A stretch of 64,000 bases of DNA, taken from assembly GCA_014898415.1 (NCBI GenBank), contig RCTD01000001.1, positions 62,001 through 126,000 on the forward strand. The letters run 5' to 3'. Position numbers and translations under genes: made by a program. Below the pieces are notes generated by a model. The model was not told the DNA's origin. It ran no database searches and saw only the letters and a list, made by a program, of their open reading frames with translations. Shown piece after piece: positions 1 to 13,430 of this stretch; positions within the stretch are counted from its first letter, which is position 1; every line of letters starts with the position of its first letter. Source of the DNA: Stromatinia cepivora. Its lineage: Eukaryota > Ascomycota > Leotiomycetes > Helotiales > Sclerotiniaceae.

Positions 1-3000
1 GCTGAACGCCATTGGTCAGACGAGTGCATCTGGAGTTTTGACAACTGATATTATAGAAAAGTCATCACTCAAGGTCGATGGGATTATTAAACTTCTGCTT
101 GCTGAGGCCAAGAAGGGGAATGAAAAGGCAATGTCAACTCTAGGTCGACTTTCCATCATATTTGATGAACCCGCAACTTCTATAGAAGATGGTCCACTTC
201 ATACTATCATTAACGGTCTTTATGACTTGTATGAGCTGAAGCAACCTGAAATTCACTTCACTATTGGTGAAGCTCTTAGTTGCGTCGGTGCTTGTTGGGA
301 CTCAGATGTCTTACAGATCAGCCTGGACGTTGATGCTAAATATGATGGACGCCCCAAACGATCGCATACTTTCGAAAAGATCCTTGAAAAACTTCTACAG
401 GACTGTAAGACCACAAAGCCATCGCTTAAAAAAGCATCTGGTATATGGCTCTTCTGCTTGATTCAATACAGTGGACATTTGGAGCAAATACAAGCCCGAC
501 TACGAGAGTGTCAAGCTGCGTTTATGGGTTTGCTCTCAGCACGTGAAGAAATCGTACAAGAGACTGCTTCTCGAGGCTTGAGTCTTGTTTATGAACAAGG
601 TGATAAGGAGCTTAGAGAGAGACTTGTCAAGGATCTTGTGGCAAGCTTTACAGGCACAAGCACTCAGATCAAAGTCCATGAAGAAACTGAACTGTTTGAA
701 CCTGGTGCGCTTCCTACTGGGGAGGGTAAATCTATCACCTCCTACAAGGATATTGTAAGCCTCGCCAACGAGGTTGGCGATCAAAGTTTAGTCTACAAAT
801 TCATGTCGCTCGCTACAAATGCGGCTACCTGGTCTACCAGAGCAGCATTCGGCCGGTAAGTAATCGTTCTTTAATGTCCCATTTCCCGAATGTCCCAATT
901 ATTAGAACAGTGTTGACTGTTCGAATATCCAAACCTATCTCGAACAATTACTGACCCTCTAATTTCATAGATTTGGTTTAAGTAACATTCTCTCCGAGTC
1001 CGAAATCGATCCAAAACTTTACCCAAAATTGTACCGATATCGATTTGATCCGAACCCCAACGTCCAGCGATCCATGAACGATATCTGGAGTGCACTCGTG
1101 AAAGATTCAAATGCAACTGTCAATAAACATTTCGATGAGATTCTCACGGATTTATTAAAGAGCGTTCTAGGAAAGGAATGGCGAACAAGGGAGGCGAGCT
1201 GTGCTGCTATTGCTGATCTTGTTCAAGGTAGAGATTTTGAGAAGTATGAGAAATATCTAAATGATATTTGGCATGTGGCTTTTAAGGTTCTGGATGATAT
1301 TAAGGGGTCTGTGAGGAAGGCGGCGTTGTCGCTTAGGTATGTTGTGTGCTTTCGTTTATAATACGAGACTTCTAACGCTGTTCGGATGTTTTGTCTTTCA
1401 TATCTTCTCCATTTCCTCTCGCCCATTTTCTTTCATGGGCTCTGGCTCAAGGCCTTTGGTTCGAGCCGATGCTTTAACTCCTTGCTTTACTCCACAATCC
1501 TCCGACGTGCATTTACTGACTCATATGTTCTAGTATGGCTCTTACTGGCATACTTGTCCGACAAGTAGAGGCAGGTACATCTTCAAAGCATGCGCAAGCA
1601 ATGCTAAAAGATGTCTTACCATTCTTACTTTCAGATCAAGGTCTAGAAAGCTCCGCCGAAGAAGTCCGAACTTTCGCAACCATTACCGTTCTCAAACTTA
1701 TCAAGAGTGGCGGCAAAGCACTTCTTCCATTTGTACCCAATCTTGTCGAGCGGCTATTGGGTCTTTTGAGTACCATGGAAATGGAAGGTATTGACTACAT
1801 ATACCTACGTGCCGCCCATTACAATCTCACGGAAGAGAAAATTGACAGTGCCCGCACAAACGCTGTTACTCAATCTCCTCTCATGGAGGCTATAGAGCGT
1901 TGCCTTGACATAATTGACGAACCAACCATGAAAGAATTTGTTCCTCACCTCGAAAATGTTATTAAGACCACGGTCGGTATGCCATCCAAAGTTGGCTGCG
2001 GTGGTGTGCTTGTTAGTCTCGCAACTCGCCATAGCGTCACCTTTCGCCCTCATGCCGACCACTTTCTAAAAATCCTTGAAAAATCTGTCCTTGATCGTAA
2101 TAATGCTGTTAGCGCATCTTATGCTCGCGCAGCTGGCTATGTCTCTCGACTGGCCTCTGATAAAGCACTTCTCAGACTGCTCACTTATTCTCAAGACCTT
2201 TACTTTAATGCAGAAGATGAAACTCGTCGCCAAGTATCATCTGATTTGATTTATGCCGTCTCCAAATTTGCCACCGACCACTTTAACTCCTTAGCCTCTG
2301 ATTTCCGTAAGTTTCATCTATCCTTTTGATGGCTAGCCTTGTTTCATATTCTGCGAAGGTTGAACATCAATCTAGTGATAAGCAATTACTGATCCTCTAT
2401 GTTACAGTTCCCTTCGTCTTCTTCGCTAAGCACGATTTCGATGATGCCACTAAAAAGCAATTTGAGAAAACTTGGGATGAAAATGTTGGTGGAAGCAGAG
2501 CAGTTTTGTTATATACAAGAGAAATCAACGAGCTAGTACTCAAACATATTGAGTCCCCCAAATGGACCATCAAGCACACAGCAGCTCTAACAATTGCCGA
2601 CGTTGTCAAATCCACAACCTCCACCACAACCCCAATGATTCCTGCAGAAACTTCTGCACTCATTTGGCCTCCTCTAGAAAAAGCTCTCGCACTTAAAACT
2701 TTTGCAGGTAAGGAAATCGTACTGGAGAGTTTTACGAAATTCGTAAAGGCTTCTACTGCATTCCTAGATGCCGAGTCCAGTATTGCAGCTCAAACTAAGA
2801 AGATTGCTATTAGAGAAGCTAAGCGTAACAATGATATCTATCGGCCATTTGCCTTTACAGAATTGGGAAAATATGCAGAGGCTAGAACGGATTTGGATAT
2901 GTGGGATGAGATCCACAATATCATTGCACCTACATTGGAAGAATTGAGTAGTGAAGATCATATGGATACATCTACTTCAACCTCTGATTCCAAGAAGAAA

Positions 3001-3513
3001 GATGGAGCGAGCAAAGCAGGAGAATCTACGGAATCGGCAACGATAACTGCAGGTATTGAAGCTCTTTTCCGAGGAATCAATATTAAACATCTCGATCCAT
3101 CACCTCTTACTCATCTTCCAAAACTCCTCGAAACTCTTACCCCTCTTCTCAAATCGCCTCTAATGGCAATCAGTACGCGATCAACACTTTACGAACGTGT
3201 CAAAGTGTTATTTGATGGGTTAAGAAAGAGAACGCATGGAAAAAAAGAAAATAATTCTAAATTGTGTGCGGAATTTTTCGAGATACTGGAGTTGGGTAGT
3301 GGAGCTGGAAGTGAAGGGATCAGGATTAAGAGGGGAGAAGCGGCGGAAATGATTGTGGAGGCGTGGAAGGGTGGGGTTTTTGGTATGTGGAAGGAGGGAA
3401 GAGAGGAGGTGGGGAGTAGCATGGTGAAGGGGCTGGATGAGGCGTTGGAGGGGGAAAGAAATGAAGGTGTGAAGGTTGTTTTGAGGAGGGTGAAGAAGTT
3501 GCTGGAGGAGTAG
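1..3513 (+). CDS. ECM29: ECM29-like proteasome adaptor/scaffold, 3' part (5' end outside window)
   Basis: Exons are 1-855 (frame from base 2), 971-1336, 1534-2306 and 2408-3513; every junction keeps frame and the stop is TAG. The product is the C-terminal half of a very long HEAT-repeat protein. Recognisable stretches are SYKDIVSLANEVGDQSLVYK just before the first junction and the block around FGLSNILSESEIDPKLYPKL just after it, which are hallmarks of Ecm29. Known role of the family: Ecm29 binds the 26S proteasome, links core and regulatory particle, and takes part in quality control and stress remodelling. The tail has a low-complexity Ser/Thr/Lys linker (around 2960-3040) before a last helical segment. 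Introns are 115, 197 and 101 nt; the second carries a pyrimidine-rich 3' half. Nothing looks broken; only the window edge truncates it. Confidence 0.93.
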
Positions 3514-5802
3514 GGGAGTGGTATTGGTATTTAGGGGAATAATGGATGGTTTGGGTGAGTGATAGAAAGAATTGGTGGGTGGTAGTGTAGAGCGAGTATA
3601 TACAAATCGATTCGATTCTATTCTATGGTATAAGAAGAACATCTCACTGCACTACTTGGCTATACATGTCAGGAACTGGCGAAACTCAATTCTTAGCAAA
3701 ACATCAACAACTTTGATGAACAACGATTAACAGCATAATACCATATCGATTTGATAACGTAAATGAAGACAAACCTCTTGCTTGGTCTATAAATCTCCAT
3801 TTTTCCTACCTGTATAGTATAATCTTACCGGTTAATCAAGGTAATTCTAGGCTACGGTTCGGTTTATTCAAGTATATATATACATATTTCAATGGTGTAT
3901 TATATCAAGGATTAAGATAGTATAAGGAGATAGCTATAGTAATAGACTTTACATTTTATACTTGCGGTATGTAAACCTATATTCAAAGGCTTGAAGCGGT
4001 TGCAAAGTGTTATTTTCTCTTAACCTTACGCGTGAGGAGTAAGAGAGTTTATACTTGAGCTTAAATCTCGAGAAGAGTGGAAAAAGACATTCGTTAGAAT
4101 AACGCAAGGCATATATATAATCTAGCAGCTTGTAAAATTTCTGAAAGGTTGGTTGGATTGTTGAGATGGGGGGAAATGGGAAGATGGAATCTGGGTGGTG
4201 GATGTGGTGGATGTTATGTTATGATGGGTATGGTATATGCTATGGAACGTTGGATCTTACTTTCTAGTTGTTTTATGGATGAGTAAGAGGGAAGAGATTA
4301 ATGAATAGAAATTGTTATTTTTGTAAGACCATATGCATCATGAAGTATTATCTAATTTCTGCCGGAGATCAAACTAAAAAACTTTTCTGGGTAAATAACC
4401 AGCGAGTCCTTGGAAAGAGATTTAAAAGTTTACTAATTGGATTATAATCTTGATGTTTCGCCCAGCAGGTTTGTGGATTGGGGGATTTGGTGAGAGTAGT
4501 TATTAAGGATAGATTGTATTCTAGTTTTGTCCGTCCAGTGATATTCCTGTAGGATTAGTTTATGCTCATGCATATTTGTTAACTGGCGGTAGACTCATAT
4601 GTGCATGTAGATTTATAGCTAATTGTATCTGAATTGAGGCTGGTGATGAGAAGATGCTTCATATATATATATTCCAAGGAACTGATAATCGTGTGGTAGA
4701 AGGGAAATGATATTTGTTGGAGTTAGTTTGAGTAAATGGTTACTAGATATACAAATTAATTAGACTGTAATAAGACTACAAAGAACTAGATTCGTCTAAC
4801 TAAATTCTAATAAGGAGAGCATCTATTAGTGCGTACTGTGTAGATTAGTTGTATGGAGAATAGTTTATACTATTGGGAGTAATGTAGATCGAGAGCCACG
4901 TGCCTAGATCTATGATTTTTAATGGGAATAGGAAGAGCTGGAGATATCAAGGAGGGAAGACAAGATACAGACGCGGAGGAATAGGAATATGCGTGTATGC
5001 TAGTGTCCAAGGGATAAGTATAGTATGATAGAAGGAGGAGGTGATTTAACAGTTCTCGGAGGGATACTATCTGATCAGGAGAGGTCTTATACATTTTATC
5101 TGAGAAGAAGAATATTATGTACTACTCTAAGATGGCGATCGAAGTAGGCTGATATGTATTGACTGTAAAGAGACAAGATAGATATCTAGACCTTATTGAG
5201 GGGAGTATAAGTTCTAGTATGCCGAATATAGGTAGAATAATTGCTTTACTGAATTAGATCAGTACTATTTACAACTGAGCTCCATAAAATGATTTTGAAG
5301 AGATATAAAACGTAGATGAGCAAAGTAGAGCTATTATAGACTAAAAGGAAGAAGAACAATATGATTTACTAGACCAGCAATACCTACATGAAAACTCCAG
5401 TAGACCAGCTTCTAGAGGCATAATAGTAAGAAATGGGCGATACGTGAGTAGATGAGAGGTTCTTACAGACTGGCTTCTAGAAGAATATTCCAAGCTAGAG
5501 ATCTTATGTGAATAGGTGAGAGGCTTTAGAGATTGAGGACTGGAAGAACTATGTAGAGTACTACACTCTACGTAATCGGTAGGGAACCTCCGTATTTTGA
5601 GCATAAAAGTAGCATGTATATTGATAAATGATGTTACTCGGAAAACAGCCGTTATAGAATTATCTAAAGTTGAGAATTGAGGAAATACTATTTGAAGTGC
5701 ATAATCGATACCGACAAGGAGTATGGATCGTGAAGGGGTAGATAACCGATTAATCATATATGATCACATCCATGCTCTAAAGGAGAAAATGTTCTGAAAA
5801 AT
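3514..5802. other. Intergenic, AT-leaning, no gene seen
   Basis: This 2.3-kb stretch downstream of ECM29 and downstream of the convergent gene at 5803-6893 has no ORF with protein-like composition. The longest (138 codons, minus strand, 5341-5757) lacks splice context and resembles no family I know. The plus strand is purine-rich from about 4860 to 5560, which makes spurious minus-strand ORFs. It may hold 3' UTRs or non-coding transcripts. Confidence 0.5.
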
Positions 5803-6036
5803 TCATGGTATTGTGATTATCAAGTAATCTAATCTAGAAGCGGATCTGTATCCAAAAAACTTCCATTCAATGGCCCAACCATTGGCACAAATCATCATCT
5901 GCAGTAAAGCCCATCCCGAACCAATCCAGGCCCCAAACACCAAGCACACAAGCACCAAGCTCAATAGTAAGGCATTGGATATTGTAACCAACATCCCAGC
6001 AAAAGAAGCAGTAATAACAGACGAAGCAGGAGCGTC
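5803..6036 (-). other. Open in-frame hydrophobic tail downstream of the TAG at 6037-6039
   Basis: In the same frame as the upstream gene, 77 sense codons follow the single TAG before a TGA at 5803-5805. The tail starts DAPASSVITASFAGM, contains a strongly hydrophobic run (NALLLSLVLVCLVFGAWIG), and is more GC-rich than the flanking intergenic DNA. It could be a decayed C-terminus, a readthrough extension, or part of an alternative splice form. A 55-nt GTATGA...TTAG intron would instead shift into another Leu-rich tail. Coding status is not established. Confidence 0.35.
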
Positions 6037-6893
6037 CTAATCTTTCTTATAAAGGAGCAATGGCTCCGAAGGATCAATATCAGCCTCATACTGATCAGGA
6101 AATAGACAAGCCAATTCCTCGCTGACAATCTCCCCGCCAGGCTTATGCTCAAAATCGTCTGGGTAGATGAGACAAGCTGCACGACGAGGGAAGTTATAGG
6201 TGTAAAGATAGTCGAAGATCTTAAAGACCATCTTTAGGTCTTTTTCAGGCTTTACGGCTAAGATAATATGGGCTAGGTCTTCTTCCTTCGTGTGAGCGGT
6301 AGCGAAGAAACTTTCCACGTACATGCGGAAAGCGGCGAGATTGTTTGTTCCGAGGCCAAAGTCTGGGAATTGGGAGAGGAGCATAACGAGCTCGATGAGG
6401 CTGGGAAGGTGCCCCATCAAGTGTGTATCCGTTGTACACTTGATGTTGGCGATGAGCTCGCGAAGCTGGGGGAGAATGATCTCCGAGTAGGTTGTTGCTG
6501 GCTTAGGGCCATCGAACAAGTGAGGGTCGAGGAGGTGGGCTGGTGGAAGATTGCCTAGAGTTTGAGCGGGGTAGTAGAAGTCGTAGACGGGGACCAAGTT
6601 GATGGCCATTATGGTTTGAGGGGGAGCTACAGGTGTAGCGGCAGTGACCGAGACGGCAGGAACTGCGACATGACGAGGCGCGAAAGCTCTGCAGAACACA
6701 AAGTCAACAATGCGCATCAATTGAACGTCACATGGAATACGTACTCGTACAAAGTCTGGTTATATTGATTGGTTTCTTCAACCTTTGCGACAACCTCATC
6801 AAAGAGCCTGGCTGACTGGTCGGAGGAGCTGCTAGAGTAAGGAGAGATGTATGGCAGGGGATTATTGCCAAAGAAGGAAGGATTGAATGACAT
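6037..6893 (-). CDS. Fungal protein of unknown function, two exons
   Basis: Exon 1 is 6893-6745 (ATG, MSFNPSFFGNNPLPYISPY...) and exon 2 is 6688-6037 (TAG). The 56-nt intron has a GTACGT donor and TTCTGCAG acceptor, giving 266 aa in 267 codons. I do not recognise the family. The middle is a mixed helical region including LPSLIELVMLLSQFPDFGLG and MVFKIFDYLYTYNFPRR, with no signal peptide. The N-terminus is Ser/Asn/Pro-rich. Directly after the TAG the same frame stays open for 77 codons (see the tail feature at 5803-6036). The start was chosen because it is the first ATG of a spliced exon with coding character and intact splice sites. Confidence 0.7.
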
Positions 6894-8797
6894 TGTGCGT
6901 GAATTCTTGCTGGTTCCTTAAAGAAAGGTAGTAAGGTTTATCTCGAGAGCGAGCCGAAGATATTCTTCCTTAATTGATAATGAAAAGAAGAGGAAACAAT
7001 TGATTGTGAGCTTGCTGGAAATCTACTACAGTAGTCTAGTAGTTGTTTCTTTCTTGGTTGTGTACAGAAGAGATCAAAATGAATTCAAAGGAGGGTCTTG
7101 AATACTTCGTAGGAAATCTGGACGGAATGGTGGTAGAATGCTAATTCTATTGCCAATTGAACGTGCAAGACAGTTGAGGCTTGAAGAAGAACTTTGGTTG
7201 AGTACCCCTGATAAGAATTGCCGAGCTTTGTCGAGCTTTCAAATAGTCCATCTGTGATCTTCTATTGACACAATCTGTAGTGAATTAGTAACAATAGAAT
7301 CCCAGGAAAAAAACTTTTATTCACTTCTGCATAGCAGTCAACCACAATGGCAGAATTTTGGTAAAGGAGAACAATAGAAGCACAATTATTTCTATGCTGA
7401 GAGAAATGAAAGTGCACAACTGGATTCAGGTGCATCTAAATGAGAATCAGCATAAACATCCAATGACTGGCTGTAATTATTATGCATATGCCTTATGGTC
7501 TACCCCGAGGCCAAGCATAAGACTCGTGGAGTGTACTGTGGATCTTTCTGAGGTGATTTCAAGAAGCTTTACTCAAAGTTTCAAATAAATCAAGCCTTAT
7601 TTGCGGTTGAGAAAGATGTTAAGGCCCGTTCCGTTTCAGTCGCTTCTTCAAACGATATATCATAGAATGGAGTTACCGGTGCCATGATTCCAGAGTCAAA
7701 TGTAGCTCAGCGAGATCATACAAAAACGCGTTGCGCTGTTGCTTTGAAGATTTGTCCATTTGATTGCGGTGAAAATCAAGGCATTTTGATATGCATCTTG
7801 GGTTGTGGAACGATAACCTGTTGAACACTAGCGCGCACTTCTTTGCAGTTTGCTGCACAAACATCTCAACAGGTGAATAGAGGATAAGCTACAGGCACAA
7901 CGTGCGCGAACGGATTGTAACAGGAGAGAGATACCACCAGAGCTGGGCCGTTCGATGATTACAGGAAGAAATACTACTGAACATAAATGCGCAGGCTGGC
8001 AGTAACAAACAAATAATGGTTTTCGGTCTGGTACGCTGAAAGCACTTGAGCATTCTTGGTAAGATATGAAGGCGAGAACATGCCTCGAATCAATGGAGGA
8101 TTAATGTCGTGATCCCAAGCCCTTCTAACGAGATATCCAGACTGACAGACGAGGAAAAGAACTAGCAGCAGAAGAGAAGTAGTAATAGGAAGAAGAAAAG
8201 TATGAAGACAAGACAGATATGTAATGTCAAACTCGCAAGTAGTGTGCTTGCAGGTGAATCTGGACCAATCCCAACAAAGCCAATGATTGATGAAAGTATC
8301 GTCGTTCACATACGGGGCCTTTTGCGACGTCACATCCTATACATTCGTCGTATGGTTCGTTTGCGATCAGGTATACTCGAATTCTTTTAGAAGCAAACCA
8401 ACCTTTTTGACACCATATTCCCAAGATGCACAACTTTCTTGTACATACGGAATATATCTCATCCTACATTAGAACCTTACTAGCTCCATCACCGATGCTT
8501 TTGCATCTAGTATGACCTAGGTATGATATCTAGGTTGACCTCAAAACTTGACACTAGTGGACATCTCTTCCAAGCTCAATGCTCTGTCCGCATCTGAAGG
8601 CATGATTGCAGAGGATGTTGAGTACTTCATGATGAAATAAAGACACCATTGCGAGACACCAAAGCCTTCATTTCCACGCATAGCGCAAGATAACGGCGGA
8701 AGATGACCCCACGGTTTGAAGCATAAGCCCAAGGGCTCCCGAGGCCATTCCGTAGTGCAGCTCATATCAGCTGGGGGAACCTGACGAGGAAGCACAG

Positions 8798-8823
8798 AAA
8801 CCTCGTTGCAAATGACGAGGTTT
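8798..8823. repeat. Perfect 9-bp inverted repeat (hairpin)
   Basis: AAACCTCGT and ACGAGGTTT flank an 8-nt loop. Another hairpin, CGGGTTA/TAACCCG with a 3-nt loop, lies 28 bp downstream at 8852-8868. No T-tract or gene end adjoins them, so their function is unknown. Confidence 0.6.
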
Positions 8824-10553
8824 TAAGAGCACATGATATGATTCATCATTCCGGGTTACGATAACCCGAGTTGCTGCTTATACCATTGCACTCTGCCCAC
8901 AAACCATGCTTCATACTCTCCGAATTCTTATTTCTCAATCTCCCGTGTACTAGAGCGGTCAACGTGGGGCATTCCGGCCATGGGCAAACCTATCCTTGCA
9001 GGATAGGGCTCGCAAAATGCACTCTCAATCGTCAAGCAAGTATAATATAAAATGTGATTCATCTTCGCGATCGGGCTTGTAAATTATTGTTCTTGAATCC
9101 AACTCGAAATTCAACAAGGTCAGGCCTACCGGCTTCCTGAATGGAGCGCCCCTAGGAGAGGAACAGGAATCGGTTTAGTAAAGGGGAAAGAATTTTGGTG
9201 ATTGCATGCAAAGTTAATGAGTGAGGTGTGAATTTATGGGCATCCGCCTATGGTTATCATCACACCCTAATCTTAGCTCCATTCGATCAAATTATCACTA
9301 AGGACGCACCTCTCAATAATAATGGATTTGCACCTCTCATCTTTTTTTCCACGCCAACCGCATTACAGCAATTGCAAATATCCTTCATACATTCAGATCA
9401 GCCGACCAAATCAAAGTACAAGTACTGCTTTCAATTTGCTCTATTTTGCAGCCCGGTTATAGATCAATGTTATTGGCGCAGGCGCACTGGCTTTCCTACT
9501 GGTCCGCTGTCTTCCTTCAATGTTGTTGAGCTTGAGATCTAGAGCGTATAACTTTCAAGACGGTCCCCTTCCGCCGGGACTGGGAATTGACGGATTAATT
9601 GAACGATGTGCCTTTTTCATTGTGCTCGAGTTTATACTTCCTACCGCTTTGAGTGCCAATGATGTTCTTGAGATATCATAGTGAATGGATGTGGCTTTGT
9701 TGGTTTGATGGATTGTGCGGGGATCAGGAGATAGGTGATGTGGATGAAATCATCTGTGTTTGAGATCTCACTGTAATCGTTGAACCAATGCATAAAAGGT
9801 ATTGCTGCAATTGGGCGAAGTTTAGATCAAGTGGTTCTGATCTTTGCACACTATCGTCGCCGCAATATTGTTAAAGTCCTGTTAATGCTCAAATTTTGTT
9901 GAATTTCACATAGGCAAGCGGTTGTTCATGGCATGGAGTTGATGGATCTGCCGGTGCGTTCACTCACTGTTGGTGATAGAACTAATTTTTTTTTTGATTA
10001 TGAATGCCAACTGTTAGCCTGGGCGACTTTCTCATTTCTTTTCCAGCTGCGCCAATCCCAATTCTTCTGTTGCCTTTCGTGCTATGAACGACTAAATCCA
10101 GCATTGTATACTCAATCTTTTTTTTTTTTCAAACATTTGCTTCCAGCATTGCCGCCCTTTTGGTGCTGCAATTTTACATACATTGCTGCGCCAATAAAGC
10201 TAGTTCGACTTTGACATCCCCACCCATCTTTTGCGGAAAGCTTTCGGCTTTATTTACAATGTGTCGGGAAGCAACTTGATGAGCTGTCGTGGTGTCGTTT
10301 ACATGAAGGTGGAGGTTGAAAGTTGTTTTTCTTCTCCTCGAACCTTGGAACCCGTTGATATGCTGCTCTTGTTGATTATGGTTCTGATATGTTTGAATAT
10401 TAAGTATTTGTAATAATACCGGAGAAAGTATCTCTAGTGTCATGCGAAGAATCATCGGGTTACTTTTGAAGCGTCAGCACATCGTGATCGCGCCAGGCCG
10501 AGCCGGGACGGAGACCTGTGAGCCCCGGCCGCGTCTGATGACCTTCTTTCCTT

Positions 10554-10585
10554 CTTTTAGAACTTCCTACTTTTAGAACTTCCTA
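10554..10585. repeat. 16-bp tandem duplication
   Basis: CTTTTAGAACTTCCTA occurs twice head to tail with no spacer, about 1.4 kb upstream of the glucanase start. It may be simple replication slippage. Confidence 0.75.
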
Positions 10586-11997
10586 CATAATCTCCGAGTC
10601 AATCGCCTAAACGACTCATTTTTTTAAAATATTCAATTTCGGTCCTATTACATTGCTAATATTGATAACTACTGTATTCTTTTTCAAGCTTTTTGTATTT
10701 GCCGTTCATATAGGGATCGCTTCTCCTTCTCCAGTACGCTATTGATAGAATCAAGCCGTAGTTCTGGTTTACTCCGGGTTCATACTTCTTTCACTGGCTC
10801 TTTAAATGACAAGGGAAGAGTTTCCTAAATTCCATACCAACAAAGTCGTCTGTGTCGTTGATTCAAGCTTCTCTTCAGCTCATAACACGGTCTACGAATG
10901 GTGGCTGATACCTGGGCACATGTGTCAGTAGTTAATCCGAGTCTCTCTTAAATAGTGACACAGATTCGAATTCAAAATTGACTAAACATAAACAAGAAAA
11001 CTCTACGAAGTATGAGATAATTGATACTTCAACTGTAAGGACTTACTAGTATAAATTACGCTTTATTCCTCATTTCCTCATTTCATTTCATCGTATGCCT
11101 CATTCTCTTATGCGGTAATCACAATTTGTGATTCAGACGGTTGGTAACGAGACACGGCGATTTTCCGGCCTTACATCGGTGCCAGGATGTTCAAGTGATA
11201 CCAGATGACCATGCGAGCCCATCTTACTGGAATGCGGGGTGCAGGTTGGATAAATATACACTATGAGACATGTGGCTTCGAAGGCTTATCCGCTTATTTG
11301 GTTTGTGGAGAGGAAGTTTAGGGAGTTCATTTAAACCTTTAGTTGTACGGAGTACGGGGTTTGAAATTTTGAAAACAACCAATCATACTCTTCCGAATAT
11401 ATACCTTTAAGTTGTTGGTGAGATATTAGAACAAATGTTTGAATTAGGCTGTGGTATAATAAAAAGAATTCTATATGAAACCGATGAAAGCCCGTCTCCG
11501 CCATTACCTGACGTCGTGTTTATTGATGCATGGCTTTGGTTACACAAACTTCAAAATGCAACCTATGTTTGGCACCACAGATGAACTACCATTTATGTTC
11601 GTCTGACCACCTCGACCCGTGAAACTGCAATCTCATCACACCAAAATGTCATTTCCCATCTCTTACCCACGGTCCAACTATGCAGGTAAGGAAGATTTGA
11701 TTCCGAGATGTCGTTGATTCGACAGTGCGTAATGCCTAGATACTAGGTAAAAGTGCCGCGGCTCCCGATTCACTTTTACATGGTATAATAGCTCCGGTAA
11801 TTTTTGTGCTCGTATGACTTCCCGGCATTTCAGGAGGTCATTTCGGCTTAAAATCAGATTGAAATCTGGGGAAATCTGTGGAGATTAAGAAATCTATTTC
11901 TGCTTGTCGATCTTCTACTTAAGACAGGAGAGTTGGACCTCGAGATCTTCATCTTTCAATCAATTCTGACAACAAACTTTCAAGTTTCGTCTTCAAC

Positions 11998-13430
11998 ATG
12001 CGTGTCTCTCAAGCACTTTCCATCATTGCATTTGCTCTCACAGCAACTTGCATGACAATTAAGCGTCAAGATGAGCAAACCAACCTCAAAAAGAGACAGG
12101 GCTGGACGTCAGCTGGCTGCTATACCGATAATGTTTCCGGTCGTGCTCTGACTACCCCAGGAGGAGTTCCTGGAGGACCCAACGCCATGACCAATGAAGC
12201 TTGTCAAACTGCTTGTGCGGGAGCTGGTTTCTCCTGGGCTGGTACCGAGTACGGAGGAGAATGCTGTACGTCCTTTCTTCTTTCCCCGCAACCTCACATA
12301 TCTTTACTGATTATTTATGAACAGGGTGTGGTAACTCAATCATCAATGGAAATGGACCCGCTCCAGATGGAAACGCTGGTTGTAACATGGCCTGCAAGGG
12401 TAATGGCGGACAAACATGTGGTGGTCCAAATCGTCTTACTGCTTTTCAAACTGGTGGTGGATACAGCACGCCTCCTGCGCCAAGCAGATCTGGAAAACGT
12501 GGTTTAGCATACGATTCCAATAACAAGTATGGCGACGCGACCTTTGGTAATATGTTCAAGCAATACAGTAAGATTACTTGGGGTTATAATTGGGGATTTA
12601 CGAATCGTGGTTTAGATTCAAGTCTTGATTTGTAAGTTACTTCAATTTTCTTCCTCTTCTCTCTTTTCCTTTCTTTATATCTCTTGACGAATAGATACGA
12701 ATTTCGAATCTAACTAATCAAAATTCTCAGCGTTCCAATGCTTTGGGGTTCTCCTAAAACTATTGATCAGAATTGGGTTACGGCCGCTCAGAGCGCGAAA
12801 AACGTCCTCGGCTTCAACGAACCAGATCTCACTTATGAACAATCTTCCAACATGCTTCCTGAAGTAGCGGCTCAAGGATACAAGAATTACATTCAACCAT
12901 TTGCAGGTCAGGTTCGCATTGGTGGTCCTGGTGTTTTGTGGAACAATTGGAATAGTGTAAGTAATTGCTTCTCTTAAATTCTCCAGTACCCCACAAATGC
13001 TCACGACATCATCCCATGTCCATTACCGCCACAGTACCTTACTAAACTCGTTTAGTGGTCCTCAGGCGGCTCCTACAGCTCCCGCGTCTGGACTCAATAC
13101 TTCATGGGCAATTGTACGGGCTGCCACATCGATTTTGCCGCCATCCACTATTACCAAGATTGTTTCCCCGCGTCGGGCGCATCTGGAACCGATTGGTTTA
13201 TCGCCAACGTAACCAATGCTCACGACACACTCAACATACCCATCTGGATTACGGAATTCCAATGTTATGGCTCGGATGAGCAACAGGCGCAATTTTTGAG
13301 GACGGTTTTGCCGTGGTTAGATAGTCAGAGTTGGGTTGAGAGATATGCGTATTTTGGGGCTTTTCCGAATTTTTTGCTTAATGCCGACGGTACGGCTTTG
13401 AGTCAGGCGGGTCAGGCGTATGTTAGTTAG
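11998..13430 (+). CDS. Secreted WSC domain-GH128 endo-beta-1,3-glucanase (Asl1-like)
   Basis: Four exons: 11998-12265, 12325-12631, 12731-12956, 13056-13430; 391 aa. A signal peptide (MRVSQALSIIAFALTATCM) is followed by dibasic sites (KR near 22-23, KKR near 32-34). A Cys-rich WSC domain covers about residues 36-132 and includes CWCG at 89-92 and TCGGPNRL. A Pro/Ser linker and K147-R148 precede the glycosyl-hydrolase catalytic core. The catalytic glutamates are visible as GFNEPD (E222, acid/base) and ITEF (E334, nucleophile), the pattern of GH128 / the Glyco_hydro_cc family. Known role: these enzymes act on beta-1,3-glucan at the cell wall, and WSC binds wall polysaccharide. The exon-4 acceptor is taken as TTTAG at 13051-13055 because it alone keeps frame with the strong GTAAGT donor at 12957. 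Confidence 0.92.

Larger units (their letters stand above)
6894..11997. other. 5.1-kb gene-poor intergenic region
   Basis: Between divergently transcribed genes (5803-6893 minus and 11998-13430 plus) I find no recognisable coding region. ORFs such as 7974-8333 (minus, 119 codons with a Leu-rich stretch), 8541-8795 (minus) and 9228-9542 (plus) match nothing I know and lack convincing splice or start context. Visible structure: perfect short hairpins at 8798-8823 and 8852-8868, T-tracts near 9988 and 10121, and a 16-bp tandem duplication at 10554-10585. The proximal part must hold both promoters; the remainder could be non-coding RNA or decayed sequence. Confidence 0.5.

Noticed and set aside
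3220..3642. Minus-strand ORF of 140 codons overlapping the ECM29 3' end
   Set aside because: Antisense of the coding exon, low-complexity, no family resemblance.
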